This document shows positions 51,910 through 61,592 of a stretch of DNA of 64,000 bases, one piece after another (within the stretch, counting starts at the first letter, position 1; each line of letters opens with the position of its first letter). Source of the DNA: Bacillota bacterium (GTDB taxonomy: Bacteria > Bacillota > Dehalobacteriia > UBA4068 > UBA4997). Made by a program: the position numbers and the translations under genes. The notes beneath the pieces were generated by a model. That model saw nothing but the letters and a program-made list of their open reading frames with translations, made no database searches and was not told the DNA's origin. The stretch lies in the NCBI GenBank assembly GCA_021771915.1, contig JAETNY010000005.1:1-64000 (forward strand). Reading direction: 5' to 3'.

Positions 51910-54321
51910 TTAAAGATGCCAGATATCTTTAACATATTCCGCAATCGTGCGGTCGCTGCTGAAATAACCAGCCTTGGCAATATTGCGCAATGAAACCTGC
52001 CGCCAGGCTCGCTCATCTTTATAAAGTTCTGAAAGACTGTTCCAGGCCGTTAAATAAGAGTCAAAATCTTTCAGTACAAAATATTCATCATTATTACGCA
52101 GCAAGGGGTCGTAAATGCCCCAGAAATCGCCGCCCACGCCGGCAAAATGACCGTTGGTAAGCTGCTCGGTAATCCTTTGCAGGCGCAAATCATTCTTGCA
52201 CTGAGTAAAGGCCAGATAACTGCCGTCCAGATAATAATTCATAACCTGCTCCGCTGTCAGGCCAAAAATACAGATATTATCCCGACCAACCTGTTCCAGA
52301 ATTTCAATGTTCGCGCCGTCCAGCGTGCCCAGAGTTACCGCACCGTTAAACATAAACTTCATGTTGCCGGTGCCGCTGGCCTCTTTGCCGGCCGTGGAAA
52401 TCTGCTCGCTGATATCGGCCGCCGGATAAATCTGCTGCGCCTTATAAACCGTAAAGTTTTCCACAAACACCACTTTAATCTTGCCCTGGCAAACCGGGTC
52501 TTTATTAACCAGTTCCGCCACGCTGCAAATCAGGCGAATAACTTCTTTGGCAAACACATAGCCGGCCGCCGCTTTGCCGGAGAAAATAAAGGTATACGGC
52601 ACCATTTCCATATTGGGATTGTCATGCAGCTGATTATACAAATCCATAATCTTAAACACATTCAACAACTGCCGTTTATAGGCATGAATACGTTTAACGT
52701 GAACATCATAAACCGATTCCGGGTCAATCACAATGCCGTTTTCCTGCTTGATAAAATCAGCCAGATGCTGCTTGTTAGCCAGTTTAACCGCCGCCAGTTT
52801 GTCCAGAAAAGCGTCGTCGTTTTCATAACGCAGCAGATTTTGCAACAGGCTGGGTTTAACACGCCATTCATCGCCAATAGCCTCGTCAATCAACCTGGTC
52901 AGGCGAGGATTGGCCTCCATCAGAAAACGCCGGTGCGTAACACCGTTGGTTTTATTATTAAAACGCTCCGGATAAAGCTTATAAAAATCTTTCATTACAT
53001 CGTTTTTCAAAATTTCCGTATGCAGCGCCGCCACACCATTAACAGAATAGCTGCCGATAACGGAAAGATTGGCCATACGCACACGGTCGTCCCAAAGAAT
53101 AGCCGTAAAGCGCAGATGGTCCTGCCAGCCCGGCCATTGCAGGCTCTCCCGGAAACGACGGTCAATTTCTTCTATAATCATATAAATACGCGGCAACAGA
53201 CGGCGCATCAAATCAATCGACCAGGTTTCCAGCGCCTCCGGCAGAACGGTATGATTGGTATAGGAAATAGTGTGTGTTGTAATATCCCAGGCTTCGTCCC
53301 AGCCCAGACCAATATCGTCCATCAAAACGCGCATTAATTCCGGCACGCAGAGCGCCGGGTGTGTATCATTAATATGGATAGCCACACGCCGGGGCAAATC
53401 CTGCCAGGCGTTATTGCCATAACGCTCGCGATAGCGACGGATAATACTGCCAATACCGGCCGCCGAAAGGAAATATTCCTGATTTAAGCGCAAAGCCTTG
53501 CCGGCTTCTGTGCTGTCCTCCGGATAAAGCACCGCCGTCAGCGCATTAATCTCATTGCGGTCACGCATGGCAACGCTGTAATCACCACGGTTAAAAGCCG
53601 CCAAATCAAAATTTTCCACCAGCGGCTTGGCATGCCACAAACGCAGTTTATTAACCGTTTTGCCCTCCCAGCCCACAATCGGAATATCATAGGGAATGGC
53701 CGCCACCGCCTTATAACCATGATGCGTAAAGGTCAGCTTGCCGTCCTGATAATGGCGTTCAATCACGCCGCCCAGGCGCACCTCCACCATATCGTCCTCA
53801 TTATGCAGCTCCCAGGGATAAGGCTTATCCAGCCAGGCGTCCGGCAGTTCTTCCTGCTGGCCGTTAACAATTTTCTGACGGAACAGACCATAATCATAAC
53901 GCAAACCCATGCCATAGCCGGCATAGCCCAGACTGGCCAGAGAATCCATAAAGCAGGCCGCCAAACGCCCCAGACCGCCATTGCCCAGACCCGGCGCCAC
54001 GCACTGGTCGCACAGATAATCCAAATCCTCACCCATCTGCTCCAGACCGTCACGCACCAAATCTTCAATACCCAAATTAATCAAATAACTTTTCAACAAA
54101 CGGCCAATCAAAAATTCCATGGAAAAATAATAAACGCGCTTGGAATTGCTGGCCAGCTGACGCTGCTGCGTCAAAACAGACTGATGCGCCGCCTTGTTGC
54201 AAATCAGCTTGGCCAAAGCCGCATACTTCTGCCAGGCGTCACAGGTTTCAAAAGCCTCGCCCACAGAACGCAAGAACTCGCCCCGATACTCTTTAATAAA
54301 TTCCTCGGTGTTCTTAAACAT
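51910..54321 (-). CDS. glgP: glycogen phosphorylase
   Basis: GlgP releases glucose-1-phosphate from glycogen chain ends. The PLP lysine lies in KEASGTGNMKFMFNGAVTLGTLDGAN, the GNGGLGRLAACFMDSLASL motif is near residue 115 and the VHVKRIHAYKRQLLN segment is present; length 803. GGAGG lies before ATG 54321. About 120 AT-rich bases separate it from glgB, so it may also have its own promoter. Confidence 0.96.
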   Translation of the reverse strand: MFKNTEEFIKEYRGEFLRSVGEAFETCDAWQKYAALAKLICNKAAHQSVLTQQRQLASNSKRVYYFSMEFLIGRLLKSYLINLGIEDLVRDGLEQMGEDLDYLCDQCVAPGLGNGGLGRLAACFMDSLASLGYAGYGMGLRYDYGLFRQKIVNGQQEELPDAWLDKPYPWELHNEDDMVEVRLGGVIERHYQDGKLTFTHHGYKAVAAIPYDIPIVGWEGKTVNKLRLWHAKPLVENFDLAAFNRGDYSVAMRDRNEINALTAVLYPEDSTEAGKALRLNQEYFLSAAGIGSIIRRYRERYGNNAWQDLPRRVAIHINDTHPALCVPELMRVLMDDIGLGWDEAWDITTHTISYTNHTVLPEALETWSIDLMRRLLPRIYMIIEEIDRRFRESLQWPGWQDHLRFTAILWDDRVRMANLSVIGSYSVNGVAALHTEILKNDVMKDFYKLYPERFNNKTNGVTHRRFLMEANPRLTRLIDEAIGDEWRVKPSLLQNLLRYENDDAFLDKLAAVKLANKQHLADFIKQENGIVIDPESVYDVHVKRIHAYKRQLLNVFKIMDLYNQLHDNPNMEMVPYTFIFSGKAAAGYVFAKEVIRLICSVAELVNKDPVCQGKIKVVFVENFTVYKAQQIYPAADISEQISTAGKEASGTGNMKFMFNGAVTLGTLDGANIEILEQVGRDNICIFGLTAEQVMNYYLDGSYLAFTQCKNDLRLQRITEQLTNGHFAGVGGDFWGIYDPLLRNNDEYFVLKDFDSYLTAWNSLSELYKDERAWRQVSLRNIAKAGYFSSDRTIAEYVKDIWHL

Positions 54322-54443
54322 CTTTTCTATTACCTCCTAATTTAATCACAGCTATTTTTTTTGAGAAAATACCTTTTAAGTTATGTGCTCATTGTATTTT
54401 TATAATATTATTCGTTTTATCGCTGATTTTATTTGCGGCGTTA

Positions 54444-56351
54444 TCATTTAACCGGTTTAATAATAAGCCCCCCCAACGGCGGCACGCGTAATGTCAGCGT
54501 ATAAGGCTGGCCGTGCATATGCTGCTTTTCTGCCGTTAAACGCCCCGGGTTCAGCTTGCCGCTGCCGCCAAACTCCGCCGCGTCGCTGTTAAAAATTTCC
54601 AGATAATCGCCGGCAAACGGCACGCCCACCTGATATTCCTGATAGCTGTCCGGCAGGAAATTAAGCAATACCAGCACAAAATCACTGCGCTGCGCACGCT
54701 CCGGCGCTTTGGCGCTACGCAGGAAAAGCAAAACCGATTGCTCCGCATTATCCGCCTCCAGCCATTTAAAGCCGTCCCAGTTATAATTCTGCCGCCAAAG
54801 CGCGTTCTCCTGCAAATAAAGCTTGTTCAGCCGCGCCACAAAATGTTTATATTGCGCATGTTTTTCATAATCCAGCAAAAACCATTCCAGCTGCTCCGCA
54901 AAACGCCATTCGATAAACTGCGCCATCTCATTGCCCATAAAATTCAGTTTGGCGCCGCTATGTGTCATCTGATAGAGATACAACAGGCGCAGATTGGCAA
55001 ACTGCCGCCAATAATCGCCCGGCATGCGGCCAATCAAAGAATGCTTGCCATGCACAACCTCATCATGAGAAAGCGGCAACACAAAGTTTTCATTAAAAGC
55101 ATACATCATGGAGAAAGTTAGCAGCCGGTGATTATAAAAACGGCCGGGAAAATCCAAAGACATATATTTCAACGTATCATTCATCCAGCCCATATCCCAT
55201 TTATAATGGAAACCCAAACCACCTTCCGCCGGCGGATAAGTAACCAACGGCCAGGCGGTGCTTTCCTCCGCAATCATGAAAACGTCAGGGAAGAAGCTGG
55301 CCAGCGTCTGGTTAAGCTGCTGCAAAAAAGCTACCGCCGTCAAATCTTCCTCGCCGCCCCGTTCATTAAAGCGTTTCAGGTTAGGCGCCCCCACACCATA
55401 ATTCAGATAAAGCATACTGCTGATACCGTCGCAGCGAATACCGTCGGCATGATAAATATCCAGCCAGAACATGGCGCTGCTGATTAAGAAACTGCGCACT
55501 TCGTTAAGACGATAATTAAATTTATAAGTACCCCATTCAATATGTTCCTCTGTTTCATAAAGGTTGGAGCCGTCAAACTGCACCAGACCATGTTCATCAC
55601 GGCAGAAATGACCAGGCACCCAGTCCAGAATCACGCCGATACCGGCCTGATGCAGACTATCCACCAGAAACATAAAATCTTGCGGACTGCCATAACGGCT
55701 AGTAGGCGCAAAATAACCGGTGGTCTGATAGCCCCAGGAGCCGTCAAAAGGGTGTTCCATAACCGGCATAAATTCCACATGGGTAAAGCCCATATCCACC
55801 AAATACCGAGGCAATTCCGCCGCCAGTTCCCGATAAGAAAGAAAACCCTCCGGATTATCCGGCGTATCCTCCTTGCGCCGCCAGCTGCCCAAATGCATTT
55901 CATAAATATTCAGCGGTTTTTCAAAGTGGCTGCCGCGACTGCGCTTATGCAGCCATTCCGTATCATGCCATTCATAAGCCAAACCGGTAACCCGAGAGGC
56001 CGTGCCGGGGCGCTTTTCCGCCATAAAGGCAAAGGGGTCCGCCTTATACATAATACGGCCGCGCCTGGTCAAAATCCGGTATTTATACAAATCGCCCGGT
56101 TTGGCCTGCGTGGTAAAAATCTGCCAGAAACCGCCAGGCAACTGGGTAAGTTCATAGCCCTCGCCCTGCCAGCTGTTAAAATCCCCCACCAGCCAGACAT
56201 GGCTGGCATTGGGCGCCCAAACGACAAAACCCACGCCCGTTTGGCCGTCTACCTCCATAATATGCGCACCAAGTTTATTATAAGCATGATAATAGGTGCC
56301 TTGATTATACAAAAAGGCCTCCGCTTCTGCTATCAATCTGAGATTAGTCAT
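54444..56351 (-). CDS. glgB: 1,4-alpha-glucan branching enzyme
   Basis: GlgB makes the alpha-1,6 branches of glycogen. A CBM48 beta-sandwich (residues 25-120, with VVWAPNASHVWLVGDFN) precedes the GH13 barrel: HADGIRCDGISSM (nucleophile Asp), FMIAEESTAWP (acid Glu) and LSHDEVVHGK. About 635 residues. ATG 56351 has AAGGAG upstream; the long open frame beyond it covers the leader hairpin. It is the first gene of the glycogen operon. Confidence 0.95.
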   Translation of the reverse strand: MTNLRLIAEAEAFLYNQGTYYHAYNKLGAHIMEVDGQTGVGFVVWAPNASHVWLVGDFNSWQGEGYELTQLPGGFWQIFTTQAKPGDLYKYRILTRRGRIMYKADPFAFMAEKRPGTASRVTGLAYEWHDTEWLHKRSRGSHFEKPLNIYEMHLGSWRRKEDTPDNPEGFLSYRELAAELPRYLVDMGFTHVEFMPVMEHPFDGSWGYQTTGYFAPTSRYGSPQDFMFLVDSLHQAGIGVILDWVPGHFCRDEHGLVQFDGSNLYETEEHIEWGTYKFNYRLNEVRSFLISSAMFWLDIYHADGIRCDGISSMLYLNYGVGAPNLKRFNERGGEEDLTAVAFLQQLNQTLASFFPDVFMIAEESTAWPLVTYPPAEGGLGFHYKWDMGWMNDTLKYMSLDFPGRFYNHRLLTFSMMYAFNENFVLPLSHDEVVHGKHSLIGRMPGDYWRQFANLRLLYLYQMTHSGAKLNFMGNEMAQFIEWRFAEQLEWFLLDYEKHAQYKHFVARLNKLYLQENALWRQNYNWDGFKWLEADNAEQSVLLFLRSAKAPERAQRSDFVLVLLNFLPDSYQEYQVGVPFAGDYLEIFNSDAAEFGGSGKLNPGRLTAEKQHMHGQPYTLTLRVPPLGGLIIKPVK

Positions 56352-56364
56352 AAGCCTGCTCCTT

Positions 56365-56408
56365 TCTAAAAAAGTAAAGCCACGCCAAACAATCAACCCA
56401 GGCGTGGC
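56365..56408 (-). terminator. terminator-like hairpin in the glgB leader (possible attenuator)
   Basis: Perfect 8-base arms GCCACGCC (56379-56386) and GGCGTGGC (56401-56408) with a 14-base loop; on the minus strand it is followed by TTTACTTTTTT and then, about 5 bases on, the glgB ribosome binding site. It stands between the promoter and glgB. Confidence 0.75.
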
Positions 56409-56484
56409 CGGCAGCACCTTAGGCTTGCCTACTTTAATTATTAAATTTTTATAATATTATTTATCGTTTTTTTATATTAATTTT

Positions 56485-56513
56485 ATTATATCACAATTCA
56501 AATAACGCTACAA
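56485..56513 (-). promoter_or_regulatory. candidate glgB operon promoter
   Basis: On the minus strand TTGTAG (56508-56513), 17 bases, TATAAT (56485-56490). The start would be near 56478, giving a leader of about 125 bases before glgB. Confidence 0.6.
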
Positions 56514-56579
56514 TGATTTTTTGGTAAAATAAGCCGAAAAAAAATTATCATTTTTTCTAAAGTGTAAAAACAAAAAAAA

Positions 56580-56613
56580 CAAGCCGGCACATTTACGCAC
56601 CGGCTTGCTTTTT
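56580..56613 (-). terminator. terminator after the RsiV-like gene
   Basis: CAAGCCGG pairs with CCGGCTTG; on the minus strand an eight-T run follows directly, a textbook intrinsic terminator. Confidence 0.9.
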
Positions 56614-56654
56614 GCGTTAAAATATTTCTGAATTTATTTATATTACCGTAAGTT

Positions 56655-57503
56655 TCAGTCCACAACTATTGGAAATTCCGGCAGGCCAGCCGCTCCGGCG
56701 GCGATTGCATATTTGGGGAAAGTTACAACCGGCGTACCGTCGGCACTGATATAAAAAGCAGTGTTTTCATCAACGCTGACAAAACCGCCCTCGTCGGCCG
56801 GGAAGAACATTGAAAAGCCCTGTTCATCAACACTGGCCGCAATCTCTCGCTGAATTGCATCATTACAAATCTGTACCCAGTCGTCGCCCAGCAACATCTG
56901 CAAAGTGATATTCTGATTTTGCGCCAAATCCAGATTATAATAATAGCGTTCCTCATGCGCCGCCACCCAACCTTCCGCCAGCGATACAACAAAGGAAACG
57001 CTGGTATCCGTCTGGCTCTTAATTTCATAATCCACTACCACATTCATTTCCCGGTCAGCCCATTCCTCCTCAGTGCCGCCAGTGGCAAAAAAAGCCTCCC
57101 GATAATCCTGCCAATCCTGAACCGCCCGTGCCAGATGCGCGTCTACCTGTTCCTGGATAGCCGCATTAACCTGCTGGGCCAAAGCGCCCTCCGCCTTTAC
57201 CTCCGGCACGCTCACCTGATAATCAATGCCGTCCTCCTGCTTTTGAAAATCACGCACAGTTAGAATTTGAAACAGCCCACTTAAAATCGGAATATCCGCC
57301 GCAATCGCCGCCGCCGTCGGTGAAAGATTTAACACGCCAAAGGTTAAGACCAAGCAGGCTGCCGCTACCGCAAAACCCTGCTTTAAACGCTTCTGCCAAT
57401 AATTCTTTTTGCCCTGCTGAATAGAGGCCTGCACAATATTTGCCAACTCCTCTGGAACGGGAACAGCTTCATATTCCGCTCTGGCTTTTTTTAATTCATT
57501 CAT
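56655..57503 (-). CDS. RsiV-like anti-sigma factor (DUF3298)
   Basis: The 282-residue protein has a short cytoplasmic N-terminus (ELKKARAEYEAVPVPEELANIV, an anti-sigma-type helix), one membrane helix (residues 42-62) and an extracytoplasmic DUF3298/DUF4163-type domain, as in RsiV, which in Bacillus holds SigV and is destroyed when lysozyme binds. Its start overlaps the sigma gene stop (TAATG), the expected regulatory pair. Lysozyme as the signal is a family inference. Confidence 0.86.
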   Translation of the reverse strand: MNELKKARAEYEAVPVPEELANIVQASIQQGKKNYWQKRLKQGFAVAAACLVLTFGVLNLSPTAAAIAADIPILSGLFQILTVRDFQKQEDGIDYQVSVPEVKAEGALAQQVNAAIQEQVDAHLARAVQDWQDYREAFFATGGTEEEWADREMNVVVDYEIKSQTDTSVSFVVSLAEGWVAAHEERYYYNLDLAQNQNITLQMLLGDDWVQICNDAIQREIAASVDEQGFSMFFPADEGGFVSVDENTAFYISADGTPVVTFPKYAIAAGAAGLPEFPIVVD

Positions 57504-57988
57504 TATATAATCTCTCCTTCCATTGAAATACGTAGCTTTTTCAAAGCGCCGTATAGCCGGGTTTTTACCGTGTTCAAGTTTACATTGGTAATCTCGCTGA
57601 TTTCTTTCAGGCTCAAATCCTCAAAAAAACGCAGCTTTATAATGGTCTGTTCCTCCAGGGACAAAGCATTGATACGGTTTATCAGCGTTTCGTCCGCCGG
57701 CAAAGGGTCTTCATAACTGCCGACTGTTAAATCCTCTGGCGCAACAGTAACCACGCGCTTTTTTTGCCGCAGCATATCCAGACAGATATTGATTAAAATG
57801 CGATTAAACCAACTGCGCATCATTTCCGCACTGCGCAGGCCGCCGCGCCCCTCCAAAGCCCGGCAGACAGCCGTCTGCACAGCGTCCAAGGCTTCTTCCC
57901 GGTTCTGCAAATAGCTGTATGCCAGCCGATAAAACCGCGCCTGATTTTCAATCAGATATTTCTCCAGCTGTGTCACAACAAATGCCAC
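57503..57988 (-). CDS. ECF sigma factor (SigV-like)
   Basis: An ECF sigma factor: region 2 with NREEALDAVQTAVCRALEG and FNRILINICLDMLRQKKR, and region 4 ending in EDLSLKEISEITNVNLNTVKTRLYGALKKL. With its RsiV-like partner it should control wall-modification genes. The start is GTG 57988, with AGGAGG 9 bases upstream; longer in-frame starts have no site. It sits upstream of the anti-sigma gene, whose terminator isolates it from the glycogen operon. Confidence 0.88.
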   Translation of the reverse strand: MAFVVTQLEKYLIENQARFYRLAYSYLQNREEALDAVQTAVCRALEGRGGLRSAEMMRSWFNRILINICLDMLRQKKRVVTVAPEDLTVGSYEDPLPADETLINRINALSLEEQTIIKLRFFEDLSLKEISEITNVNLNTVKTRLYGALKKLRISMEGEII

Positions 57989-58175
57989 CCCCAAAAACCT
58001 CCTTTCATCTCGTTCTACTTTATAGACGAACCAGCCCGGCAAAAAGTTTGCTTAATTTTAAATTAATTTTTTAAAAAAAACAAGCCCACACATTCTAGCG
58101 CAAGCTTTTTTCCTTATATTAAATTTGTACAGAAAATATTAAAAATAAATAATAAAATTTTTTCTGCGTAAACAC

Positions 58176-58227
58176 TTGTCAACCACACAAATACATGTTA
58201 AAATAAGCGAATAGACAAACTGTCTAA
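58176..58227 (+). promoter_or_regulatory. serC-serA promoter with palindrome at the start site
   Basis: TTGTCA (58176-58181), 17 bases, TAAAAT (58199-58204). A palindrome TAGACA-AAC-TGTCTA (58212-58226) sits at about +3 to +17, a position suited to a repressor. Which regulator binds is unknown. Confidence 0.65.
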
Positions 58228-58257
58228 ATATTTTTTTATGTTAGGAGATTAACGATT

Positions 58258-59352
58258 ATGACCCAGAAGCGTATTTATAATTTTTCAGCCGGTCCTTCCA
58301 TGCTGCCCCTGCCGGTGCTGGAAAAGGCCGCTGCCGAGCTGCTTAACTACAACGGCTCCGGTATGTCTGTAATGGAAATGAGCCACCGCTCTAAATTTTT
58401 TGAGGAAATAATTCAATCCGCAGAAAGCTTAATGCGCAAAGTAATGAATATTCCGGATAATTACCGCGTGCTGTTCCTTCAGGGCGGCGCCTCCACCCAG
58501 TTTGCCATGGTGCCGCTGAATCTGCTTGCCTCGCCAGAGGGTACGGCCGATTACATCGTAAGCGGCAGTTTTGCCAAAAAGGCTTATGAAGAAGCGCAAA
58601 AATTCTCGCCCAACATTAAATGTGCCGCTTCTACCAAAGCAGAAAATTTTGTCCGCGTACCCGGCCAGGACGAACTTGCACTCTCCCAGAACGCTGATTA
58701 TGTTCATATCTGCTTTAACAACACTATCTACGGCACAAAATATCCTTACATTCCGGAAACCGGCCAGGTACCGCTGGTGGCTGATATGTCCTCCTGCATA
58801 CTTTCCGAGCCGACAGACGTAAGCCGCTTTGGTCTTATCTATGCCGGCGCGCAGAAAAATGTGGCTCCGGCCGGCGTAACCATTGTAATTATCCGCGACG
58901 ACCTGCTGAAAGAGCCGTTGCCCGGCACGCCCACCATGCTGACCTACAAAACCCAGGCCGAAAACGATTCAATGTATAACACACCGCCCTGCTACCCCAT
59001 TTATATCTGTAAGCTGGTGCTGGAATGGATTGAAGAACTGGGCGGACTGACCGCGCTGGCCGAGCGCAATCAGAAAAAGGCGGCGCTGCTTTATGATTAT
59101 CTTGATAACAGCCAGCTTTTCCAGCCCGTGGCCGATAAAGCCAGCCGTTCTATCATGAACGTAACTTTCCGCACCGGCAACCCGGATTTGGACGCTGAAT
59201 TTGCCAAACAAAGCGCGGCGGCCGGCCTCTCCAACCTGAAAGGTCACCGCTCTGTTGGCGGCATGCGCGCTTCCATTTATAACGCCATGCCTTATGAGGG
59301 CGTGCAGGCGCTGGTTGATTTCATGCAGAAATTTGAACAGGAACACAAATAG
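58258..59352 (+). CDS. serC: phosphoserine aminotransferase
   Basis: SerC converts 3-phosphohydroxypyruvate to phosphoserine. The start RIYNFSAGPSMLPLPVLEKA, the PLP lysine in YAGAQKNVAPAGV and SVGGMRASIYNAM near the end are diagnostic; length 364. AGGAG stands before ATG 58258. It is followed by serA at 11 bases, so serine synthesis genes form one operon; serB was not seen. Confidence 0.96.
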   Translation: MTQKRIYNFSAGPSMLPLPVLEKAAAELLNYNGSGMSVMEMSHRSKFFEEIIQSAESLMRKVMNIPDNYRVLFLQGGASTQFAMVPLNLLASPEGTADYIVSGSFAKKAYEEAQKFSPNIKCAASTKAENFVRVPGQDELALSQNADYVHICFNNTIYGTKYPYIPETGQVPLVADMSSCILSEPTDVSRFGLIYAGAQKNVAPAGVTIVIIRDDLLKEPLPGTPTMLTYKTQAENDSMYNTPPCYPIYICKLVLEWIEELGGLTALAERNQKKAALLYDYLDNSQLFQPVADKASRSIMNVTFRTGNPDLDAEFAKQSAAAGLSNLKGHRSVGGMRASIYNAMPYEGVQALVDFMQKFEQEHK

Positions 59353-59363
59353 GAGGAAACAAA

Positions 59364-60272
59364 ATGACTGAAATAAAAATTCTGGCCAGCGACGGCATTG
59401 AAGCCGCCGCCAGAGAAAAACTGCAAAAACTGGGCTATCAGGTTGACGAACAGTTTTATGAAGCGGACGAATTGGCCGAACAGCTGAAAAACTATGACGT
59501 GCTGGTTGTGCGTTCCGCCACCAAAGTGCGCCAGCCGGTTATTGACGCGGCAGCGGCGGCCGGCCGGCTCAAGCTGATTATCCGCGGCGGCGTTGGCGTG
59601 GATAACATTGACGTTGACTATGCGGAAAGCAAGGGCATTAAAGTGCGCAATACTCCGGCGGCCTCCAGCCAGTCCGTGGCGGAGTTAGCGTTGGCGCATA
59701 TGTTCGCGCTGGCCCGTTATCTGCACATCGCCAACCACACCATGCGTCAGGGCGAATGGAACAAAAAGAAATATGAAGGCATTGAACTAGGCGGCAAAAC
59801 GCTGGGCATTGTCGGCTATGGCCGCATTGGCCGGGCGCTGGCCAAAATGGCGCAGGCTATCGGTATGCGCGTTATCGCTGCCGACCCCTTTGTTACCGCG
59901 AAGGAGATTGTGCCGCTGAACGAGTTGCTGGCGCAGGCGGATTTTATCTCCCTGCACGTTCCGGCCGCCAAGGGCGAGCCGCCGCTGATTAACGCGGAAA
60001 CGCTGGCGCAGATGAAAGACGGCGCTTATCTTATTAACACTTCCCGTGGAGCACTGGTTGACGAGGCCGCTCTGCTGGACGCGCTGAACAGCGGCAAGCT
60101 GGCCGGCGCTGCCTTGGACGTTTATGCCGAAGAGCCGACCAAAAACACCGACCTCTGCAATCACCACGGCGTTTCACTCACACCGCATATCGGCGGCTCC
60201 ACGCAGGAGGCACAGGCGCGCATTGGCGATGAAATTGTTGCCCATATTCAGGAGCACTGCCCCCTGGCCTAA
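59364..60272 (+). CDS. serA: D-3-phosphoglycerate dehydrogenase (short form)
   Basis: SerA oxidises 3-phosphoglycerate, the first step of serine synthesis. The NAD motif GIVGYGRIGRALA, the RGGVGVDNIDVDYAESKGI stretch and the catalytic TPHIGGST are present. At 302 residues it lacks the C-terminal ACT and allosteric domains of longer forms, so serine feedback at this domain is not expected. AGGAGG stands upstream of ATG 59364. Confidence 0.93.
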   Translation: MTEIKILASDGIEAAAREKLQKLGYQVDEQFYEADELAEQLKNYDVLVVRSATKVRQPVIDAAAAAGRLKLIIRGGVGVDNIDVDYAESKGIKVRNTPAASSQSVAELALAHMFALARYLHIANHTMRQGEWNKKKYEGIELGGKTLGIVGYGRIGRALAKMAQAIGMRVIAADPFVTAKEIVPLNELLAQADFISLHVPAAKGEPPLINAETLAQMKDGAYLINTSRGALVDEAALLDALNSGKLAGAALDVYAEEPTKNTDLCNHHGVSLTPHIGGSTQEAQARIGDEIVAHIQEHCPLA

Positions 60273-60290
60273 CAAAATCTCTGTTATATC

Positions 60291-60326
60291 AACCCTCGCC
60301 TGGCATAACGCCAGCGAGGGTTTTTA
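60291..60326 (+). terminator. terminator after serA
   Basis: CCCTCGCC-TGGC pairs with GCCA-GCGAGGG around ATAAC, followed by TTTTTA. Confidence 0.85.
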
Positions 60327-60464
60327 TGAACCCTCAGCGGCCGGCTTATTGGCCGTTTTTTGTCATTTTATAAACAAATTTAGCCCAAAATTCCAGTTAT
60401 AACCGGGCTTGTTACGGCATATCCTTATAATAACCAATATTATACGCAAGGAGATGTCGGAATA

Positions 60465-61316
60465 TTGTCAAACACCAGATTTAATACTTCCTTTTTTAAT
60501 AATACGTCGATAAATAATCGTTCTGTAAACGTCCGCCCTTTAAGTCAGCCTTTCAGTTTGCTGCTGGGCGTTTTGCTTTTCACCGTTTTCTGCTGTTCAA
60601 TCACCCCCAAAGCATTTGCGGCCAGCGGACAGCAGCTGGAGGGTCTTTCCGCCAAGGCCAGCTTAAAGCCGATTTACACCACGGCCGACCGAACGCCCAC
60701 CCCCATAGACAACAGCACTTTGGCCAACGCCCTGCAAAAAATCAACGGCGACGCCAGCCCGGCCGGCCAGCCGGAAACGGAACCGCAAACAGCGCCGGCT
60801 GAAGCGGCTAAAGCAAGTGAACCGACAGAAGCGACACAGCCGGCAGCGCAGACCGCCAGCGAACAGCCAGCCGAAAAACCGGCGGAAAAACCCAGCGGCA
60901 CCCTTTTGGACGTTCCCAGCGCATACAGCGCTAACACCGGCTTTAAATCCTTTATGGATTATCGCACGCTGACCAACCGGCAAAGCAAACAATACGCACT
61001 GCAACAAAGCGCCTATACTGATGAGCAGGGTTTTCGGCGTTATAACGGCTATTATATGATTGCGCTTGGCACTTATTACACCAATGGCGTGGGAGAGCGT
61101 TTTCGTATCACCTTGGAGGGTGGGCAGAGTTTTCTGGCGATTACCGGCGATATTAAAAGCGACGCTCACACCGACAGGCTGCACCAACACCGAGGCGGCA
61201 ATATTGTGGAGTTTATTGTTGACCGCAGGCATATTTCCAGTACCTGCCAGCGTATGGGCGATATGAGTTACGCCGGTTTCAGCGGCCGCATCGCCAGCAT
61301 TGAAAAATTAAATTAA
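60465..61316 (+). CDS. secreted Pro/Ala-linker protein, function unknown
   Basis: A signal segment (FSLLLGVLLFTVFCCSITPKAFA, cleavage near residue 52) is followed by a low-complexity Glu/Pro/Ala linker (residues 100-145). The C-terminal domain (YYMIALGTYYTNGVGERFRITLEGG, IKSDAHTDRLH, IVEFIVDRR) resembles a clostridial uncharacterised domain that may be 3D-like. The start is TTG 60465 after AAGGAG. It follows serA by 190 bases and has its own terminator. Confidence 0.6.
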   Translation: MSNTRFNTSFFNNTSINNRSVNVRPLSQPFSLLLGVLLFTVFCCSITPKAFAASGQQLEGLSAKASLKPIYTTADRTPTPIDNSTLANALQKINGDASPAGQPETEPQTAPAEAAKASEPTEATQPAAQTASEQPAEKPAEKPSGTLLDVPSAYSANTGFKSFMDYRTLTNRQSKQYALQQSAYTDEQGFRRYNGYYMIALGTYYTNGVGERFRITLEGGQSFLAITGDIKSDAHTDRLHQHRGGNIVEFIVDRRHISSTCQRMGDMSYAGFSGRIASIEKLN

Positions 61317-61331
61317 CAGAAATACCAAACC

Positions 61332-61366
61332 ACGCCGTCATTTACCTTTAAAATGACGGCGTTTTT
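61332..61366 (+). terminator. terminator after the secreted protein
   Basis: Perfect 12-base arms ACGCCGTCATTT and AAATGACGGCGT with a 7-base loop, then TTTT. Confidence 0.92.
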
Positions 61367-61592
61367 CAGTTAAACAATACCGCGCTTATGGGTTTACTAA
61401 AAAATAGGAAAAAATTGTTGTATAATAAATACATTTTATGAAATAACTTAAAAAATTTGCAAAAATTTTTCCCCAAATACTACACAAACACTGAAAATAA
61501 TGTTATAATAGTAGACGTAAAATTATAGGAAAAAGTGTATAGAAGTAAGACCATATTTTTTCCACGGTAACTAATGAAAGGATTGATATTAA

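Noticed and set aside
52147-53337. Plus-strand 396-residue frame inside glgP
   Set aside because: Antisense to glycogen phosphorylase with no motifs or ribosome site.
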